Notes under the pieces: generated by a model
Told to the model about the DNA's origin: nothing
Seen by the model: the letters and a program-made list of their open reading frames with translations, nothing else
The model's database searches: none
In this document: piece after piece, positions 48,640 to 61,080 of the stretch
Numbering within the stretch: the first letter of the stretch is position 1
Layout: each line of letters starts with the position of its first letter
DNA from: Cunninghamia lanceolata
Taxonomy: Eukaryota > Streptophyta > Pinopsida > Cupressales > Cupressaceae
NCBI GenBank assembly: GCA_027924645.1
Contig: BSBN01000140.1
Span: 15,444,501-15,508,500, forward strand
Direction: 5' to 3'
DNA length: 64,000 bases
Position numbers and translations under genes: made by a program

Positions 48640-49332
48640 TTCTGCAAGTCAAAAGTGAACTTGGAAACCTTAGGAGTTCCTTGAAACTGAAACTTCATGG
48701 TTAGAGGTAATGGTCTATCTTCTCAGGAATTAAGAGTTTAGATAAAACCAAGAAAACCTTATATTAATCCAATTATAGTAGTAAAATACATTGAATTTGT
48801 GAAATTTGAAATGTTTTGGCCTCTAGCAAGTTATTCAGTTTTGAAAGGATACAATGATTTGGAACCTAAGTTTGTAGGTGCAAACTAAACTTGAGATTCT
48901 GAAATATTCTTCTCATAGGTGGGAATCGAGAACTTAGAAGGATTGTGGACCTAGGGATGATGTGCAAAGGTGCCACCAGAGTCTAAAAGTCTCCAATAAT
49001 GCTTTCATTTAAAAAAGTGAGAAAATAAGAATTTGGAGAACCAAAGGATTTCCAGACCAAAGTCCATGATCCTCATTAGAACTCAGATTCTAAAGCATTC
49101 AAATTTTAAGTGTGTTCAAATAAGTTTTCAAGATCTAAAAGGATAAGGGACATGAGGCATTAATTGTAGGGATCAAGAAATCAAGAGGATCATGAACTTT
49201 TGGATAATTTTACCAAGTGCATGACACCTTTGAAAGCCTAAAATGTTAAATTTCTACTTCACCATAAGGCGGGGTTTCAGGATCTAGAGGGATAAAAGAA
49301 ATTAATATTGGAATTCATGGCTCCATGGAAAA
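48640..49332. other. Flank between solo LTR B and E5
   Basis: No gene seen. By position it may be upstream DNA of T2. Confidence 0.35.
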
Positions 49333-49337
49333 CAAAG

Positions 49338-52039
49338 TGATGGAGTCAAGTTGTCATTGAGGTCAAAAAGGTATTGAGGGTGTTGAGTTGTCTACCATTG
49401 ATGGTTTGGAGTTGTTGCTTCATGATAGGATGTGTGTTGCTTCAGTGTGTTCAGGATCCCTTCATGTTGATAATGTGTTTTCAAGAGCACAATGTGTCTT
49501 CAGTGAGTTATTTTTTGTTTAGAGATGGTTTCTTAATGGTGCAAGTTTTTATTCTTCATAATAGTATAGGTTTTATGGTTCTTCTTAACTTGTTTGATCA
49601 GTGGTCTTGTAGAGAATGTTTCAGGGATGCAAAGTGGTTGATACTTGATAAAGTTGTGGTTGATCTTGTGCAAAGACTTCATAAATAGATCTTCAAGGTT
49701 GGTACAGATTTAATTCAGGATGTCTTCAAGTGGTAGAGGTTTAATGCAGAGACAATATATTGTCTGTTTCTTTTTTCTTGTTTTCATTTCTTCACACATG
49801 GTTATTCCTGTGTACTTCATAATGTTTGATTTGTGCAAGGGTTTGTGATATTTGATATCAATATGATTTTGAGTTTGGATTGGTGCATTCATACATTAGG
49901 GATTTTCTTATGATCATATGGAGCTTCAAGACGTCATGTAGACATCATATTTATTCACTTCATGGTTCATGCTTGGAGTTGATCATGAGCTCATAATATT
50001 ATTCTTGTGTGCTTTCATGTACATCCATGATACAAGATTCATTTGTTTGAAATCTTTGATTTCTTGTGATCATCACATCATGTGAGACTTGCAGATGTAG
50101 AGAATGGACTTGCAGGACTTGTTGTTTAATAAGATATCAAAGAAAACCTTAGTTGATTTAGGATTTGCAATAGTAGGTCAGTGATTGTAGTTTGACATGT
50201 TACATCTGATAGAGTACTTTATCAACTTCTAGATATCTATATCTAAACTCTAAAGAACCTAAAGTAAGAGTTTTTAAACTCAAGGAGCCCATCATACAAA
50301 TAAATAACTTTATGTTATAACAGCTTGTTGACCTGCTATCATAAGTTATGTCACTTAAAGTGACCTACTCAAGGGTACTTAATTCATTTTCTAACCGGCC
50401 CCCTTTACCTATAACCGATGCTCATCTCATTTAAAAAGAGATCAGTCAAAAAGGTATCATATAAATTAGTTTCATATAAATTTTAAAGTCATTAAATATG
50501 AGTGGGGTTCAAATTTGTATGGGCATCGAATATATTTGAGTATGTTTTATAAAGATTTGAAGGCCTTTTTTTAAGCGGAGCAAGCTATAGTTATGGTTTT
50601 TTTAAATATTAGAAACTTTATGATCGACCCCTATATGTCATATCCTTATGACATAAAAGAAAATGAATTTTATATTAGATGAGGGCTAAAGAAGTATAAA
50701 AGAGTATGTAGCACGAATTTCATAAAAGATTTTTTAAAGACTATTTTTAGTCTTTAATAAAAGGCAGTTTTTTAAGGAAAATAAAGGCAAATTTTTGTGA
50801 TGTATTAAAGGCAATTTTTTTGTGATTCTTTCTAATTTGATTTTTTTTCCTCTAGTGCAAGATGGAATTCTTTTTAAGAAAGAAAAAGTGAAGCATTTTT
50901 TCAAGGAACTTAAGAGTTTCTTTTTAAGGCTTTTTTATCCAAATTGAAGATTTCTTTTTGGGGTAGATTGATTTCATGGAGATGATTTTTTTAAAGGTAG
51001 ATTTCATTTTGAAGTCAATAGGCTTGAATATGAAGATGATTTATTTGGGGAATTGAATTTATTGAAGATATTTTTTGAGAGCAATTTAAGAGATCAAATT
51101 TGTAAAGATTGTTTGCAAATGATTTTATTTTTACAGATTGAAAATTTTGGAGGAGTCTTTGAAGTGCACAGAGGAATATGAAAGGTCATGGATTTATTAT
51201 AGAGAAGATAAAAATGATTATATAGAATGTGGAAGGTCATTTGATATTTAATGACATCATAGGTGCTTTGATGGTGTAGTTGTTGTACAGATCAATGATG
51301 AAGATAATTTGATGATACATATGAGATTATGTTTATGCAGGAATGACTCAAACACAGGAAGAAGACACCATGTCAATACAATATGCAATTGTTTGTATAG
51401 AGATACACTAGATCAGGTGAATTGATTGTGCATCAGATGTCGTTTGAAGACATACACATAGAAATCTATTTTGATTGAAGGAATTTGTATTATGCAGAGC
51501 TGGAATAATATATTGAATGGAAACAAACTAACCCTCTGATTTTATTTATCTCTTCTAATGGTGATTGTGTTTTCCAATGAGACACAATATGCCAGTAAGG
51601 CTTGTAGGTCAGTGAGACCTTACATTTGTCAGTGAGACAAATATTATAACCAGTGTGGCTTCTTTGTAGCCAGTGAGGCTTTGTATGGTTAGTGAGACCT
51701 TTTTGTATGCTAATGAGGCATTTTGGTAAACCTAGTGAAGCTTCCTTGGTCAGTGAGACTAGTTTGTAACTAGTGAGGTTTTTGATAAGCCAGTGAGTCA
51801 ATTTTGATAGGTTTTTCTACCCCGGGAGGGTTTTCCTCTCGTATAATCTTTTGTGTCTTGGTATCTTATCTTGTGTATCTTCATATGTTCATATATTTCA
51901 TGCCTTCAACATTATAATTATGCATATGTATGTTAATGTCTTTCTCTCCCTTTATCATGTAAGTCAAAAGGTGTAAAAATTGTAAAATTTATACAACACT
52001 AATTGACCCCCCCTATCAGTGTTGTCCTGGACTCCAACA
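49338..52039 (+). repeat. E5 5' LTR
   Basis: Starts TGATGGAGTCAAG and ends GGACTCCAACA, an imperfect inverted repeat. Its first 1472 bp match 62529-64000. It is unusually long for a copia LTR. It contains a minisatellite-like block (51575-51805) and the hairpin word around 51808-51836. Confidence 0.85.
51575..51805 (+). repeat. CAGTGAGGCTT minisatellite in E5 LTR
   Basis: About ten imperfect units of 20-25 bp built on CAGTGAG(G/A)C(T)TT-TTTGTA. The units vary, so the block is old. Confidence 0.75.
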
Positions 52040-52041
52040 AT

Positions 52042-52053
52042 TGGTATAAGAGC
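52042..52053 (+). other. E5 primer-binding site
   Basis: TGGTATAAGAGC, one base from the usual tRNA-iMet site TGGTATCAGAGC, two bases after the LTR. Confidence 0.8.
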
Positions 52054-53350
52054 CAAGTTCCCATTTGGAAGCTTAATTAGCTTGCGTAGGTCCTGTGTGT
52101 GGAGTACCCTGGGTAAATGCAAAATAAATAAGAACATGAGAAATTTCAAGTTTCGTTCTAGTCAAAAGGTGCAATCTGTATAAAATTCAGATGTTAATGT
52201 TCAATCAATTGATAAAAATGCTTCACAAGTTGAACTAGAAAAAGAGTTCTCTGGAGTTCCCTACTTTGATGGTTCAAATTTCTTAGTTTGGTATATGAGA
52301 ATGCAGATTTATTTATCCTCTTTAGGATATGGTGTTTTGATGTCAATTGAGAATGGGTATTATGTTACTACAAATGACAAAGAAGCTATCTAATGTAATC
52401 ATATTGCAAAGAAGGCCATATTATCTACTTTATCTAATGATATTTCTTGTAAAGTTGTGCAGTGTGAAACATCTCAGGAAATGTGGAAGAAATTGATAAG
52501 AATTTATCAAGATGATGGTGTAGAAGAGGACAATTTGGTGTGTAAAGAAAGTGACAATCATGGAAGTCATTCACATAAAGCAGACAAGACTCAATCAGAT
52601 TTAGAAGAGAAAGATCACAATTAGGACTTTGATGAAGATGATTATGAAATTGACATAGAAGGTGAGCTCATATGTGCTCTGAGTGAAGTTAAGAAATACA
52701 AAAAGGAGAATCAAAGATTAATGTGGCAACTGCAACAAGAAAAAGACTTAAAAGAAAAAGTACTTTTTGACCTTGAAAATGCTAGAAATGTGATTATTGA
52801 TTTGAGAAATCAAATAAGTGAATCAGATAAATTAATCATCAATTTGAAGATAGAGGTCAAGGAAGTTAAGAGGATAGATGATGCAATAAAATCTGAATTG
52901 GAAGCTAAAAAGGTTGAATGTCAAAAACTTGAAGGAGAATTAGTTTCTTTGAGAAAAGATCTTGAGGATGTTAAGAAGCAGCTAGAACAGAATTTGAAAT
53001 TTGAAGAGAGCACAAGCAACTTACATGAGTTGCTTGGTAAATAGAAACTATATGGAGACACTACTGGGCTTGGTTATGAAAAGGGATAGACTTCAAGAGT
53101 TAGAAAAACTCCATAAAAGAAAATAGATTTGAGATTTGAAGATGAGTTTGGAAAAATGAACAATCAAAGGAGAAGAACTGCTTTTGTAAGACAAGCATAT
53201 ATGTACAAGTATACATCTTCATTTAATGGTTATTGTTATACTTGTAATCATTTTGGGCATAAAGTAGTTAATTGTAGAAGGGATACTAACATTATTTGTT
53301 TCAAGTGTGATTCTCCTCATCACAAAGCATATAGTTGCAGCTTGTATGTA

Positions 53351-53355
53351 AGAAT
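53351..53355 (+). repeat. E6 target-site duplication
   Basis: AGAAT directly before the E6 5' LTR, repeated at 60909-60913 after the 3' LTR. Confidence 0.95.
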
Positions 53356-54474
53356 TGTTGGCAAGAGACACTGTGTGGCTTCTTGATTGTTGTCATTGAT
53401 GGCAAAAAAGTCCATCCCACACATCTACAGCACATGGTATGTCTATACTGGAAGTTAGATTGTAGAGTATTTTGGTCCGATGAGAAGGAACAGAGCATGC
53501 AGCAAGGTCTGACAATTAGGTCTAGATTTTCTAGATGATGTATCTCAACAAAGTACGGACTTGGGGAAGTCAAGAGGAGTACCACTACTACTACATTATA
53601 GAGATTGAGCCTCCGGTGTTTAAATAATGAAAAGACATGAGCATCTAAGTGTTGGGTTCCTAACAGGTAGTGTAGACTAAGGAAGAACTAACCGGTAGTG
53701 CATCAGACCTTAACCCTGATGAGAAATTGATGGTGATCAAGCTACTTAAGGGATCATTCATGGTTGGCCGACATGATTGATGACTTCTATAACTATCTCT
53801 TTGATACGCATCACTTAGTAAGCATGGATTCAGCTAACAAACCAGAGTTTGGAAAAATCTTGAGTATTCCAGATGTCGACTAGAAGTATGTTGAAATCCT
53901 TGGTGCGGATATATATACCAAATGGATTACAATGTGAAGGGATGATGAGTGAGAAATAGTGTGCGAGAAAAGGCAGAGCTAAGTGTGGAAGTGGCAATAC
54001 AGGTCTGGTATGTGACAGAACAGCAGCACCAAAACAAAGGAAGAATGAAGTGTTGTAGATCAGTATATTGAGCCTAACCGAAACTGAACCTCAGCATATG
54101 TGGATGCTTCTCATCAATTCAAAAACTTGGTTACTTTCTATATACCTTGTAGATAGTGAGTCTCTTGTACGCAGTAAGCCTCTTGTGAGCAGTGTGCTCG
54201 AGCAGTGAGTCCTAATTGGTAAGTGCCATTTTGTACTTCTATTCTTTTAACAGAGAATACAATCTTGGGTTAGTCACCCCATGGTTTTTCCCTTAACAGG
54301 GTTTTCAACGTAAAAATCCTTGTGTTATGTGTGTTGATTTCTTTTTTGCTCTCATGCTCATGTATGCTTATATGTTTTGATACTGCACTAATTGTTAAAG
54401 AAGAAAAGAAAATTAAACAATTAAGATAACTGATTCACCCACCCCCCTCTTAGTTATCCACCTTGTTTCCAACA
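53356..54474 (+). repeat. E6 5' LTR
   Basis: 1119 bp. It contains TTGTCATTGATGGCAAAAAA near the start (53390-53409), AGTGAGTCTCTTGTA-type repeats (54150-54230) and the hairpin word TTTTTCCCTTAACAGGGTTT (54285-54304). Confidence 0.95.
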
Positions 54475-54475
54475 A

Positions 54476-54488
54476 TGGGTATCAGAGC
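54476..54488 (+). other. E6 primer-binding site
   Basis: TGGGTATCAGAGC, the tRNA-iMet site with one extra G, directly after the LTR. Confidence 0.85.
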
Positions 54489-54540
54489 TAAGTTCCTCCT
54501 AACAGAGCCTAACAGCTCGAGGAAGATCTGGGAATCTCAA

Positions 54541-55721
54541 TGGATATGTATGGTATGAGGGAAAAAATTTGGTCTGCCCTAGATGATCTTGAGAAATCTC
54601 ACTCTAAAGTCAATAACTTGAGGGAAAGACTAAAACAAGCTGATGATTTCATAAATGAACTAAAATAGAAACTGAGTATCTCTATGAGAAAGAGAAAGGA
54701 ACTACTTCAACAATTATCAAGTCAAAATGAAGCCAATAATACTAATGAAGATATGAATGAGAAGAACAAGTTATGTGAGAAGCTATCAAAAGAGGTCATT
54801 ATGGTAAGACATGAAATGGAATCAGGGGTTATGAAATTCACCCAAGAAATTGAAGAGAAGAGAAAAATTGAAGATAATCTAAAACAATCTCTCAAGGAAA
54901 AGTCAGAAGACTGCCACAAAATGGATAGAATAATCAAGCATCTGGAATCGGATCTTGAAGAAGCTAGAGATAATGAAGAACAACTTGAGAATCAAATAGA
55001 CACTCTTAAAAGGGATCTTCAAACAACAAATGAATATAAAGAGAAATTCAAGATAAGCTCTCCTCAACTTGAAGTTCTTCTTGAAAGCTAAAAGAGGGTA
55101 GATGACAAGCAAGGCTTGGGATATGAGAAAGGTGAAAGCTCTGGATCTAGTCAGAAGAACTCTGGACTAGGAAATCCAAGGAACAAGCCTAGAAGACCTC
55201 TAGTAAGGCAACCAAATGCTCAAAGATATCCATCCTTCAATGGATACTGCTACAACTGCAATAACTTTGGTCATAAAGCAAATCAGCACAGAAGAAGAAT
55301 GAATCAGACTAATTCATCCTTCTCTGGATAGTGTTTTAACTACAAAAGGTATGGTCACAAATCTCATGAATGTAGAAATATGCAAATAAATAATTCATTC
55401 AATGGTAGATGCTTTGCATGCAATAGAATGGGACATATGGTTAATCAATGCAGATCAAGAGGATATCTGTCAAATTTGCAAAGAAATGTTGTTTGCTACA
55501 ATTGCAATAGATCCGGTCATATTGCAAAATTCTGCAGAAGTAAGAATCAGGATAAAAAGGGTCCGGTGCATCATAATCAGAATCAAGACAAGGGAAAAGG
55601 AAAAGTGAGTGCAGATGAAGTTCAAAGGGAGATGAAAAAGATTTGGGTGAAGAGAAATACAGAAAATATTGGTGATGGATCCGCACCAGAATCTGGTGTT
55701 GATATTCCTTCTAGAAACTAA
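54541..55721 (+). pseudogene. E6 coiled-coil and zinc-knuckle protein
   Basis: It opens at MDMYGMREKIWSALDDLEKS (54541), with no capsid domain before it. A coiled coil of about 170 residues follows (54590-55090). Then come a basic linker with GLGYEKG and four zinc-knuckle motifs: CYNCNNFGHKANQH (last Cys lost), CFNYKRYGHKSHEC (second Cys lost), CFACNRMGHMVNQC and CYNCNRSGHIAKFC (both perfect CX2CX4HX4C). The tail is basic and Asn/Gln-rich. TAG stops lie at about 54667, 55090 and 55329. The coiled coil, GLGYEKG and the FNGYCYxCN knuckle are shared with the E5 gag gene. Confidence 0.75.
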
Positions 55722-55729
55722 ATTAGATG

Positions 55730-56328
55730 AGCTCTGGCTCAGGGGGAGTCACAAAGGAAAATAAATTCCGCCAGCCATTCAATCGGTGCTTGAAATTGGT
55801 ACATGAAAAGTTCCAGATTAAAGGGTTCTTAGAGAAACATCTAAATAACCCTTGGTAAAAATATGAAAGATCCGCAAGGAGTTTGAAGAGGCTAATCATC
55901 CAAGATCAATCCAGTTTGACAGTCATCCAACAAAATTGAAATATTTGGATCTGCGGATAAATGGAATGATTTGAAAAAGGGAGATACATTGTCAATTATC
56001 ACCAAGAATAACTCCAAGTGCATCTCAATGATTAGGAAGGATCTCTCTCAGAACAAAGGAACCAGAATGACTTAAGGTGTGCATTTATTTCAATAAGAAA
56101 TTAGGGTTTGTACAGAGATAGAAGGATTTTTTTATTCATCATTTGCACATTTGAACTCGAGAAGAAGAAAGAAAAGGCTTTGCAAATAAGATTGCTTCAA
56201 CCCTCTCAAAGATCAACAGCAAAATTTGATTCAACTAGCAATCTTGTCTAGCTCATATCGTGAACCCTAGAAGTGTAAAAAAAAAAGTATTTCTATTATT
56301 GAATATCTCTCTCTGAATCTTTTGCAAG
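55730..56328 (+). other. E6 spacer between its two ORFs
   Basis: No gene seen. A CTCAGGGGGAG polypurine-like word lies at about 55738. A pyrimidine-rich run ending TTTTGCAAG directly before the ATG at 56329 could be a splice acceptor. Confidence 0.4.
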
Positions 56329-59300
56329 ATGGCTACTCCAAATGTTGTTAAGATCACTAATAGGCCATGCCCTAAGTTCAAGAAACATCCTTATAAATCA
56401 CTAGAAGTTGATCCCTTATGCACCTTCTCTAGCATTCCGCATAGGGTTCTACATGTAGAAGACGTTAGGGTATACATACATGCCGATATTAAGGAATTTG
56501 GGGAATCCAAATTGATGGATATTTGTCACAAGCAACTAATAGATGAAACATTTGAACTTAAATCTCAATACAAGGCCATCTGGGATAAGCATTTTGGACA
56601 TTGTATCCACTTCCCCTGTTTTACAGAAGATGAATGGGTCTGGTATGTTCTTAGTAGAATACATGATAACTTCATATGGTTGTTGAATCCCTTCAAGATA
56701 ACCAAGGATGCAATCAAGGTAGTAACTGGTTTGCACTCATCCAGTGGGTTGCCTACTCTCAAATCAGTCAAGAACCAAACTATAAGTGAGGCTACCAAAT
56801 CAAAATTTGACAAAAGAGCAATGACAATAGAGGATATCACAGATCCGAATATCAAATTTTCTTATGTGATAATTTGTTATAAAATATATCACTCCAGTAG
56901 GGAAAATTCTATGTCTGGAACATCAATATACACTACCTATCGGATGCTAAGAGAAAATACTGATTATGATCTTTGTGAGCTTCTCCTGAACCAACTGTTA
57001 GAAAATTTGTAGAAAATAAAGAAGGATAAAAAGACCTCATTTAAGTATGGTGGCTTGATATGATGTCTCTTCTTTCACTATATGAATGAGCTACCCAGAT
57101 CCAGTGGTTGGGTATGGAAAAATGACAAACTGGTTTCCATACAAATCAAAGATTATATGTATGGGCTTGGTGATGCCAAGGATCAAAGTACAGCACTCTG
57201 GGGTTTCTTCAAAAACTTCCAAAGTATGATGCAAGCTAGAGAAAGAATTCCACAAACAATAGTTAAAAAATACAAAGATACAGTGTGCTTCATGGTAGAC
57301 ATTGATCAATGGCTAATGGAGGTAGTAGAACCCAGAACAGTCTGGATTATGCCAATGGGCTATGAGGTAGATGAGAAAATCCTTGAACTGCATATCCAAC
57401 CCCTGTTGAGTCAGCCTAAGGATCCTGAGGCAGAAAGGTTTGGAACCTTTCAAGAACTGAGTGTAAAAATTCACGTTGACCTAAGGCAACTGGAGATGAA
57501 AAGAAAAGTGAGAAGAGAAGTAGAGGAAGTTGCCAAAAGGTATGGCATTTTGAAAGAGGTGGTTGATGCAAATAGAGAGAAAGTAGAAAGAGCAGAGTAA
57601 GAGAGACAAAAAATAGAAAAAGAAAGTCATCCGGTGTAAGCCCCCTCCCGGACTAGATCCTCCAAGAGCTCTACACCTACTACTTCTAAAAGCTCAAAAC
57701 CAGAAGCCGAGTCATCCGGTAAGGGAGAGAAGAGAACCAAGACAAAGGCCACAAGGTCGTACATAAGTCAAAAGGATGATGAAGAGATAGAGACTCATGA
57801 GGAGGTCAAGAAAATGAAGAAGAAAAAGAAAACATCCATGGAATCCTCTACCGGTAAACATACAGAAGAAAAGACAGAAGAATTTGTTGAAAGGCCTACT
57901 CTTTCTGTTGATGATGTCTTCAAGGCAGTCACTGTAGATGGGAATCTGTAGCCCATGACAGAATTTTATGATGAGTATAATGACACTGACAAAAGAATTT
58001 TGGAGGAAGCCATAGTCAAGTATTTGAATATCTATAATAAAGAATTCATTTAAATCATCTCACTAACTCCCAAAAGCCTAGAGCAAGTACTTGAAATGAG
58101 AAAAGCAAATGCTAAGGCAAAGGATCTTGAGATTTGGGAATAGATAGCTATTCATCTCTATCCTTCCATTACTCCAAAACAAATGAATATGATCTTCAAG
58201 GACTACAAGGATGAGTTCCGGAGAAAAGCCAAAATAAACAAACTCATGCTTGGAGAGACAGATCAATTAGAAAAAGAGACTGAAGACATACTCCACAATG
58301 CATTTAAAAGATTCAATCTTCCTATTATAGAGGACATAATTGATGAACCTTCTGCCATGGATGTCAAAGGATTAAGTACATCAAAGGAAGATTCTACTGA
58401 GAAAATTGCAGAAGAGTCAAAGGAGATAGGTGAGGAGAGGACTAAGAACTTGGATTCCTCTATTCTGGGAGAGGAAGTCCATAAAGAAGTAAACATCTCT
58501 CTTCCAGATCCTCCTGCTAACTCCAAAACTGAAGGAGAAGGCAAAGAAGAGAAAATTAGTCAAGAAGAAGAGGTAAAGGGAAGAGAAGAAGATGAAACAG
58601 AGAAGACCCCAGGTGACAATTCTGAGACTGTAGAAGGAAAGAAGACTCTGTCTCCAGGAGGAGAAACTACAGAAGCAGTTAAAGACTTCTTGACCAAAGA
58701 AATGATGGAATTAGATGAACTGGAGCTATTTCAGGGACCACTCAATTTTGACTCTCTCTCTCTAGTCCAGATAATGAAAGTAGCATCTTTTGCTCAAGCC
58801 AAAGCAAAAGAAAAGCTTCTGAAGTCTCACATGGAAGACTGTGAGCTGATAGAGATTGTATCCAGTGTGTTGGAGAAGATCATGCCATCCTTCCAGAAGG
58901 ATCCTTTGGCCTCTTCATCCAGTAACTTGAAATCTCTTGTTAATTCTATTAGCACACATTTTGATTCTTTGGAGAAATCAGCAGAAGAGAAAGTCCAAAA
59001 AGAGTTTATGGGAAAGAGATTCTCTGAAGTACGGGGAATTATAGAAAATGATAGGAGAAATCTTGATATTGGGCTAAAGAGCCTAGAAAATACACTTAAA
59101 GATGGCAGAGATTTATACAAATTTTGTTTATCTTGGTCCACAGTGATAGCAGACATTGCCAAAAAGGTGGAAGAACAAGAGAGTAAACTATCAAGTTTAT
59201 CTCAAAAATTTTATCCTCTCACCTTATCCATACTAAATCAAGAGTGTCAGACTATTGCCACTATTAATGAAATAAAGAGGATTGAAAAGTGAAGAAGAAT

Positions 59301-59495
59301 AGAATAAGCAGGCTAAGTGAACTAAGAGGGATAAGTATCCCTAAGTTAGAGGCAATGCATGAGGCCCTAAATGATGCTCAGACCACAACCTGGACCAGTG
59401 ATCTGGTAGACTTAAAAAGGGTAGAAGCTTTTGCATTTTTGATAAGTGGTCACATCTCAATTTTGGACAAGATGAAGCAAAGTTGGGCAACATAA
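56329..59495 (+). pseudogene. E6 second ORF, function unknown
   Basis: ATG at 56329. The first part (56329-57600) is globular, with CFTEDEWVWYVLSRIHDNF, ITKDAIKVVTGLHSS and, later, FFHYMNELPRSSGWVW. The middle (57600-57960) is Ser/Lys/Glu-rich, with a basic KKMKKKKK stretch that could act in nuclear entry. The last part (58183-59495) is an acidic region followed by long helical, coiled-coil-like segments. Stops at 57010, 57598, 57637, 57949 and 58141, a TGA near 57060 and a frameshift near 59290 break it. No catalytic motif is recognised. Length, position after gag and the globular/charged/coiled-coil order resemble the extra ORF of T1. Confidence 0.65.
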
Positions 59496-59621
59496 TTTGT
59501 CCAGTTGAAAACCACTTTTGTGGATATTGTTAAGTATATGTAAGTACAACATGTATCTATACTTATTCAGTAATGTATAGGTTGTTTTTCTTTGCAAATT
59601 TTGGTGTGCGGGTTTCACCCT

Positions 59622-59790
59622 TTGCCATTGATGTCAAAGGGGGAGTGAGGAGCAGTGAAAAATGTGGAATCCAACTAAGGGGGAGCTCCGGTAAAAGTAT
59701 ACATAAGAAAGAGCATCAGCAAAGGGGGAGTGTGCTATGACACTTAGTCATTTTTCACTAAGTGTTGCCATCAATGCCAAAGGGGGAGAT
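59622..59790 (+). other. E6 polypurine tract array
   Basis: AAAGGGGGAG-type words occur at about 59635, 59679, 59718 and 59779. The last, CCAAAGGGGGAGAT, abuts the 3' LTR and is the functional tract by position. Confidence 0.8.
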
Positions 59791-60908
59791 TGTTGGCAAG
59801 AGACAATATGTGGCTTCTTGATTGTTGTCATCGATAGCAAAAAAGTCCATCCCACACATCCGTAACACATGGTATGTCTATACCGGAAGTCAGATTGAAG
59901 AGTATTTTGGTTCAGTGAGCAAGAACAGAGCATGTAGCAAGGTCTGACAATCAGGTCCGGATTTCCCAGAGGATGTATCTCAGCAAAGTGCAGACTTGGG
60001 GAAGTCAAGAGGAGTACCACTACTACTACATTCTAGAGATTGAGCCTCTGGTGTTGAAAGAATGAAAAGATATGAGCATCTAAGTGTTGGGTTCCTTACA
60101 GGCAGTGTAGACTAACGAAGAACTAACTGGTAGAGCATCAGACCTTAACTCAGATGAGAAATTGATGGTGATCAAGCTACTTAAGGGATCATTCATGGTT
60201 GTCTGACATGATTGATGACTTCTATAACTATCTCTTTGATACGCATCACTTAGTAAGCATGGATTCAGCTGACAGACCAAAGTTTGTGAAAATCTTGAGT
60301 ATTCCGGATGCTGACTAGAATGATGTTGAAATCCTTAGTGCGGATATATATATACCAAATGGATTTTGATGTGATGGGATGAGGAGTGAGAAATAGTGTG
60401 CGAGAAAAGGCAGAGATCAGTGTGGAAGCGGCAATACAAGTGCGGTATGTGACAGAACAACAACACCAAAATAGAGGAAGAATGAAGTGCTGTAGATCAG
60501 TATATTGAGCCTAATTAGAACTGAACCTCAACATATGTGGATGCTTCTCATCAGTTCAAACAGCTAGTTACTTTCTATATACCTTGTAGATAGTGAGTCT
60601 CTTGTAGGTAGTAAGCCTCTTGTGAGCAGTGTGCTTGGGTAGTGAGCCCTAATTAGCAAGTTTCATTTTGTACTTCTATTCCTTTAACAGAGAATACAAT
60701 CTTGAGTTAGTCACCCTGTGGTTTTTCCCTTAACAGGGTTTTCCACCTAAAAATGCTTGTGTTATGTGTGTTGATTTCTTTTCTTCTCTCATGCTCATGT
60801 ATGCTTATATGTTTTGATACTGCACTAATTGTTAAAGAAGAAAAGAAAGTTAAACAATTAAGATAACTAATTCACCCCCCCTCTCAGTTATCCACATCAT
60901 TTCCAACA
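59791..60908 (+). repeat. E6 3' LTR
   Basis: 1118 bp, matching 53356-54474 with a few percent differences by eye. It is followed by the AGAAT duplication. Confidence 0.95.
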
Positions 60909-61080
60909 AGAATAGCTTCACCTAGTTTGAATGGATGGAAAAAGGAAAAGATTGTAAAAGTTTGGAAGAAGAAACCTAAGCAAAAGAAAGATATTGTAAA
61001 AGTTTGGAGAATAAAACAATGCAAAGAGAAGGAAGATTCTAAACTTGTTCATCTTGCACAAGTATCTTCATTAGTTGCAT

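Larger units (their letters stand above)
53356..60908 (+). mobile_element. E6: non-autonomous copia-like element with two ORFs
   Basis: A complete insertion of 7553 bp within the E5 gag gene. LTRs are 53356-54474 and 59791-60908, each TGTTGG...CCAACA, flanked by AGAAT duplications. A primer-binding site follows the 5' LTR and a polypurine tract precedes the 3' LTR. The interior encodes a coiled-coil/zinc-knuckle protein and a second, long ORF. No protease, integrase, RT or RNase H motif is found, so the element must use proteins from elsewhere. Confidence 0.9.
52136..61080 (+). pseudogene. gag: E5 gag-like gene, split by E6
   Basis: ATG at 52136. A short N-terminal copia gag piece (VPYFDGSNFLVWYMRMQIY) runs to MWKKLIRIYQDDG (about 52515), after which most of the usual capsid domain is missing. 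A long Lys/Glu-rich coiled coil follows (52670-53040). Two zinc knuckles of CX2CX4HX4C form are CYTCNHFGHKVVNC (about 53235) and CFKCDSPHHKAYSC (about 53300). E6 interrupts the gene at 53355. The frame resumes at 60909-60913 and ends at a TAA near 61080 after a Lys-rich tail. TAA and TAG stops, for example at 52391, 52621 and 53041, are also present. Confidence 0.75.

Noticed and set aside
51575..51805. Regularly spaced repeats resembling a CRISPR array
   Set aside because: Units are imperfect and directly tandem without unique spacers, and they lie within a plant LTR.
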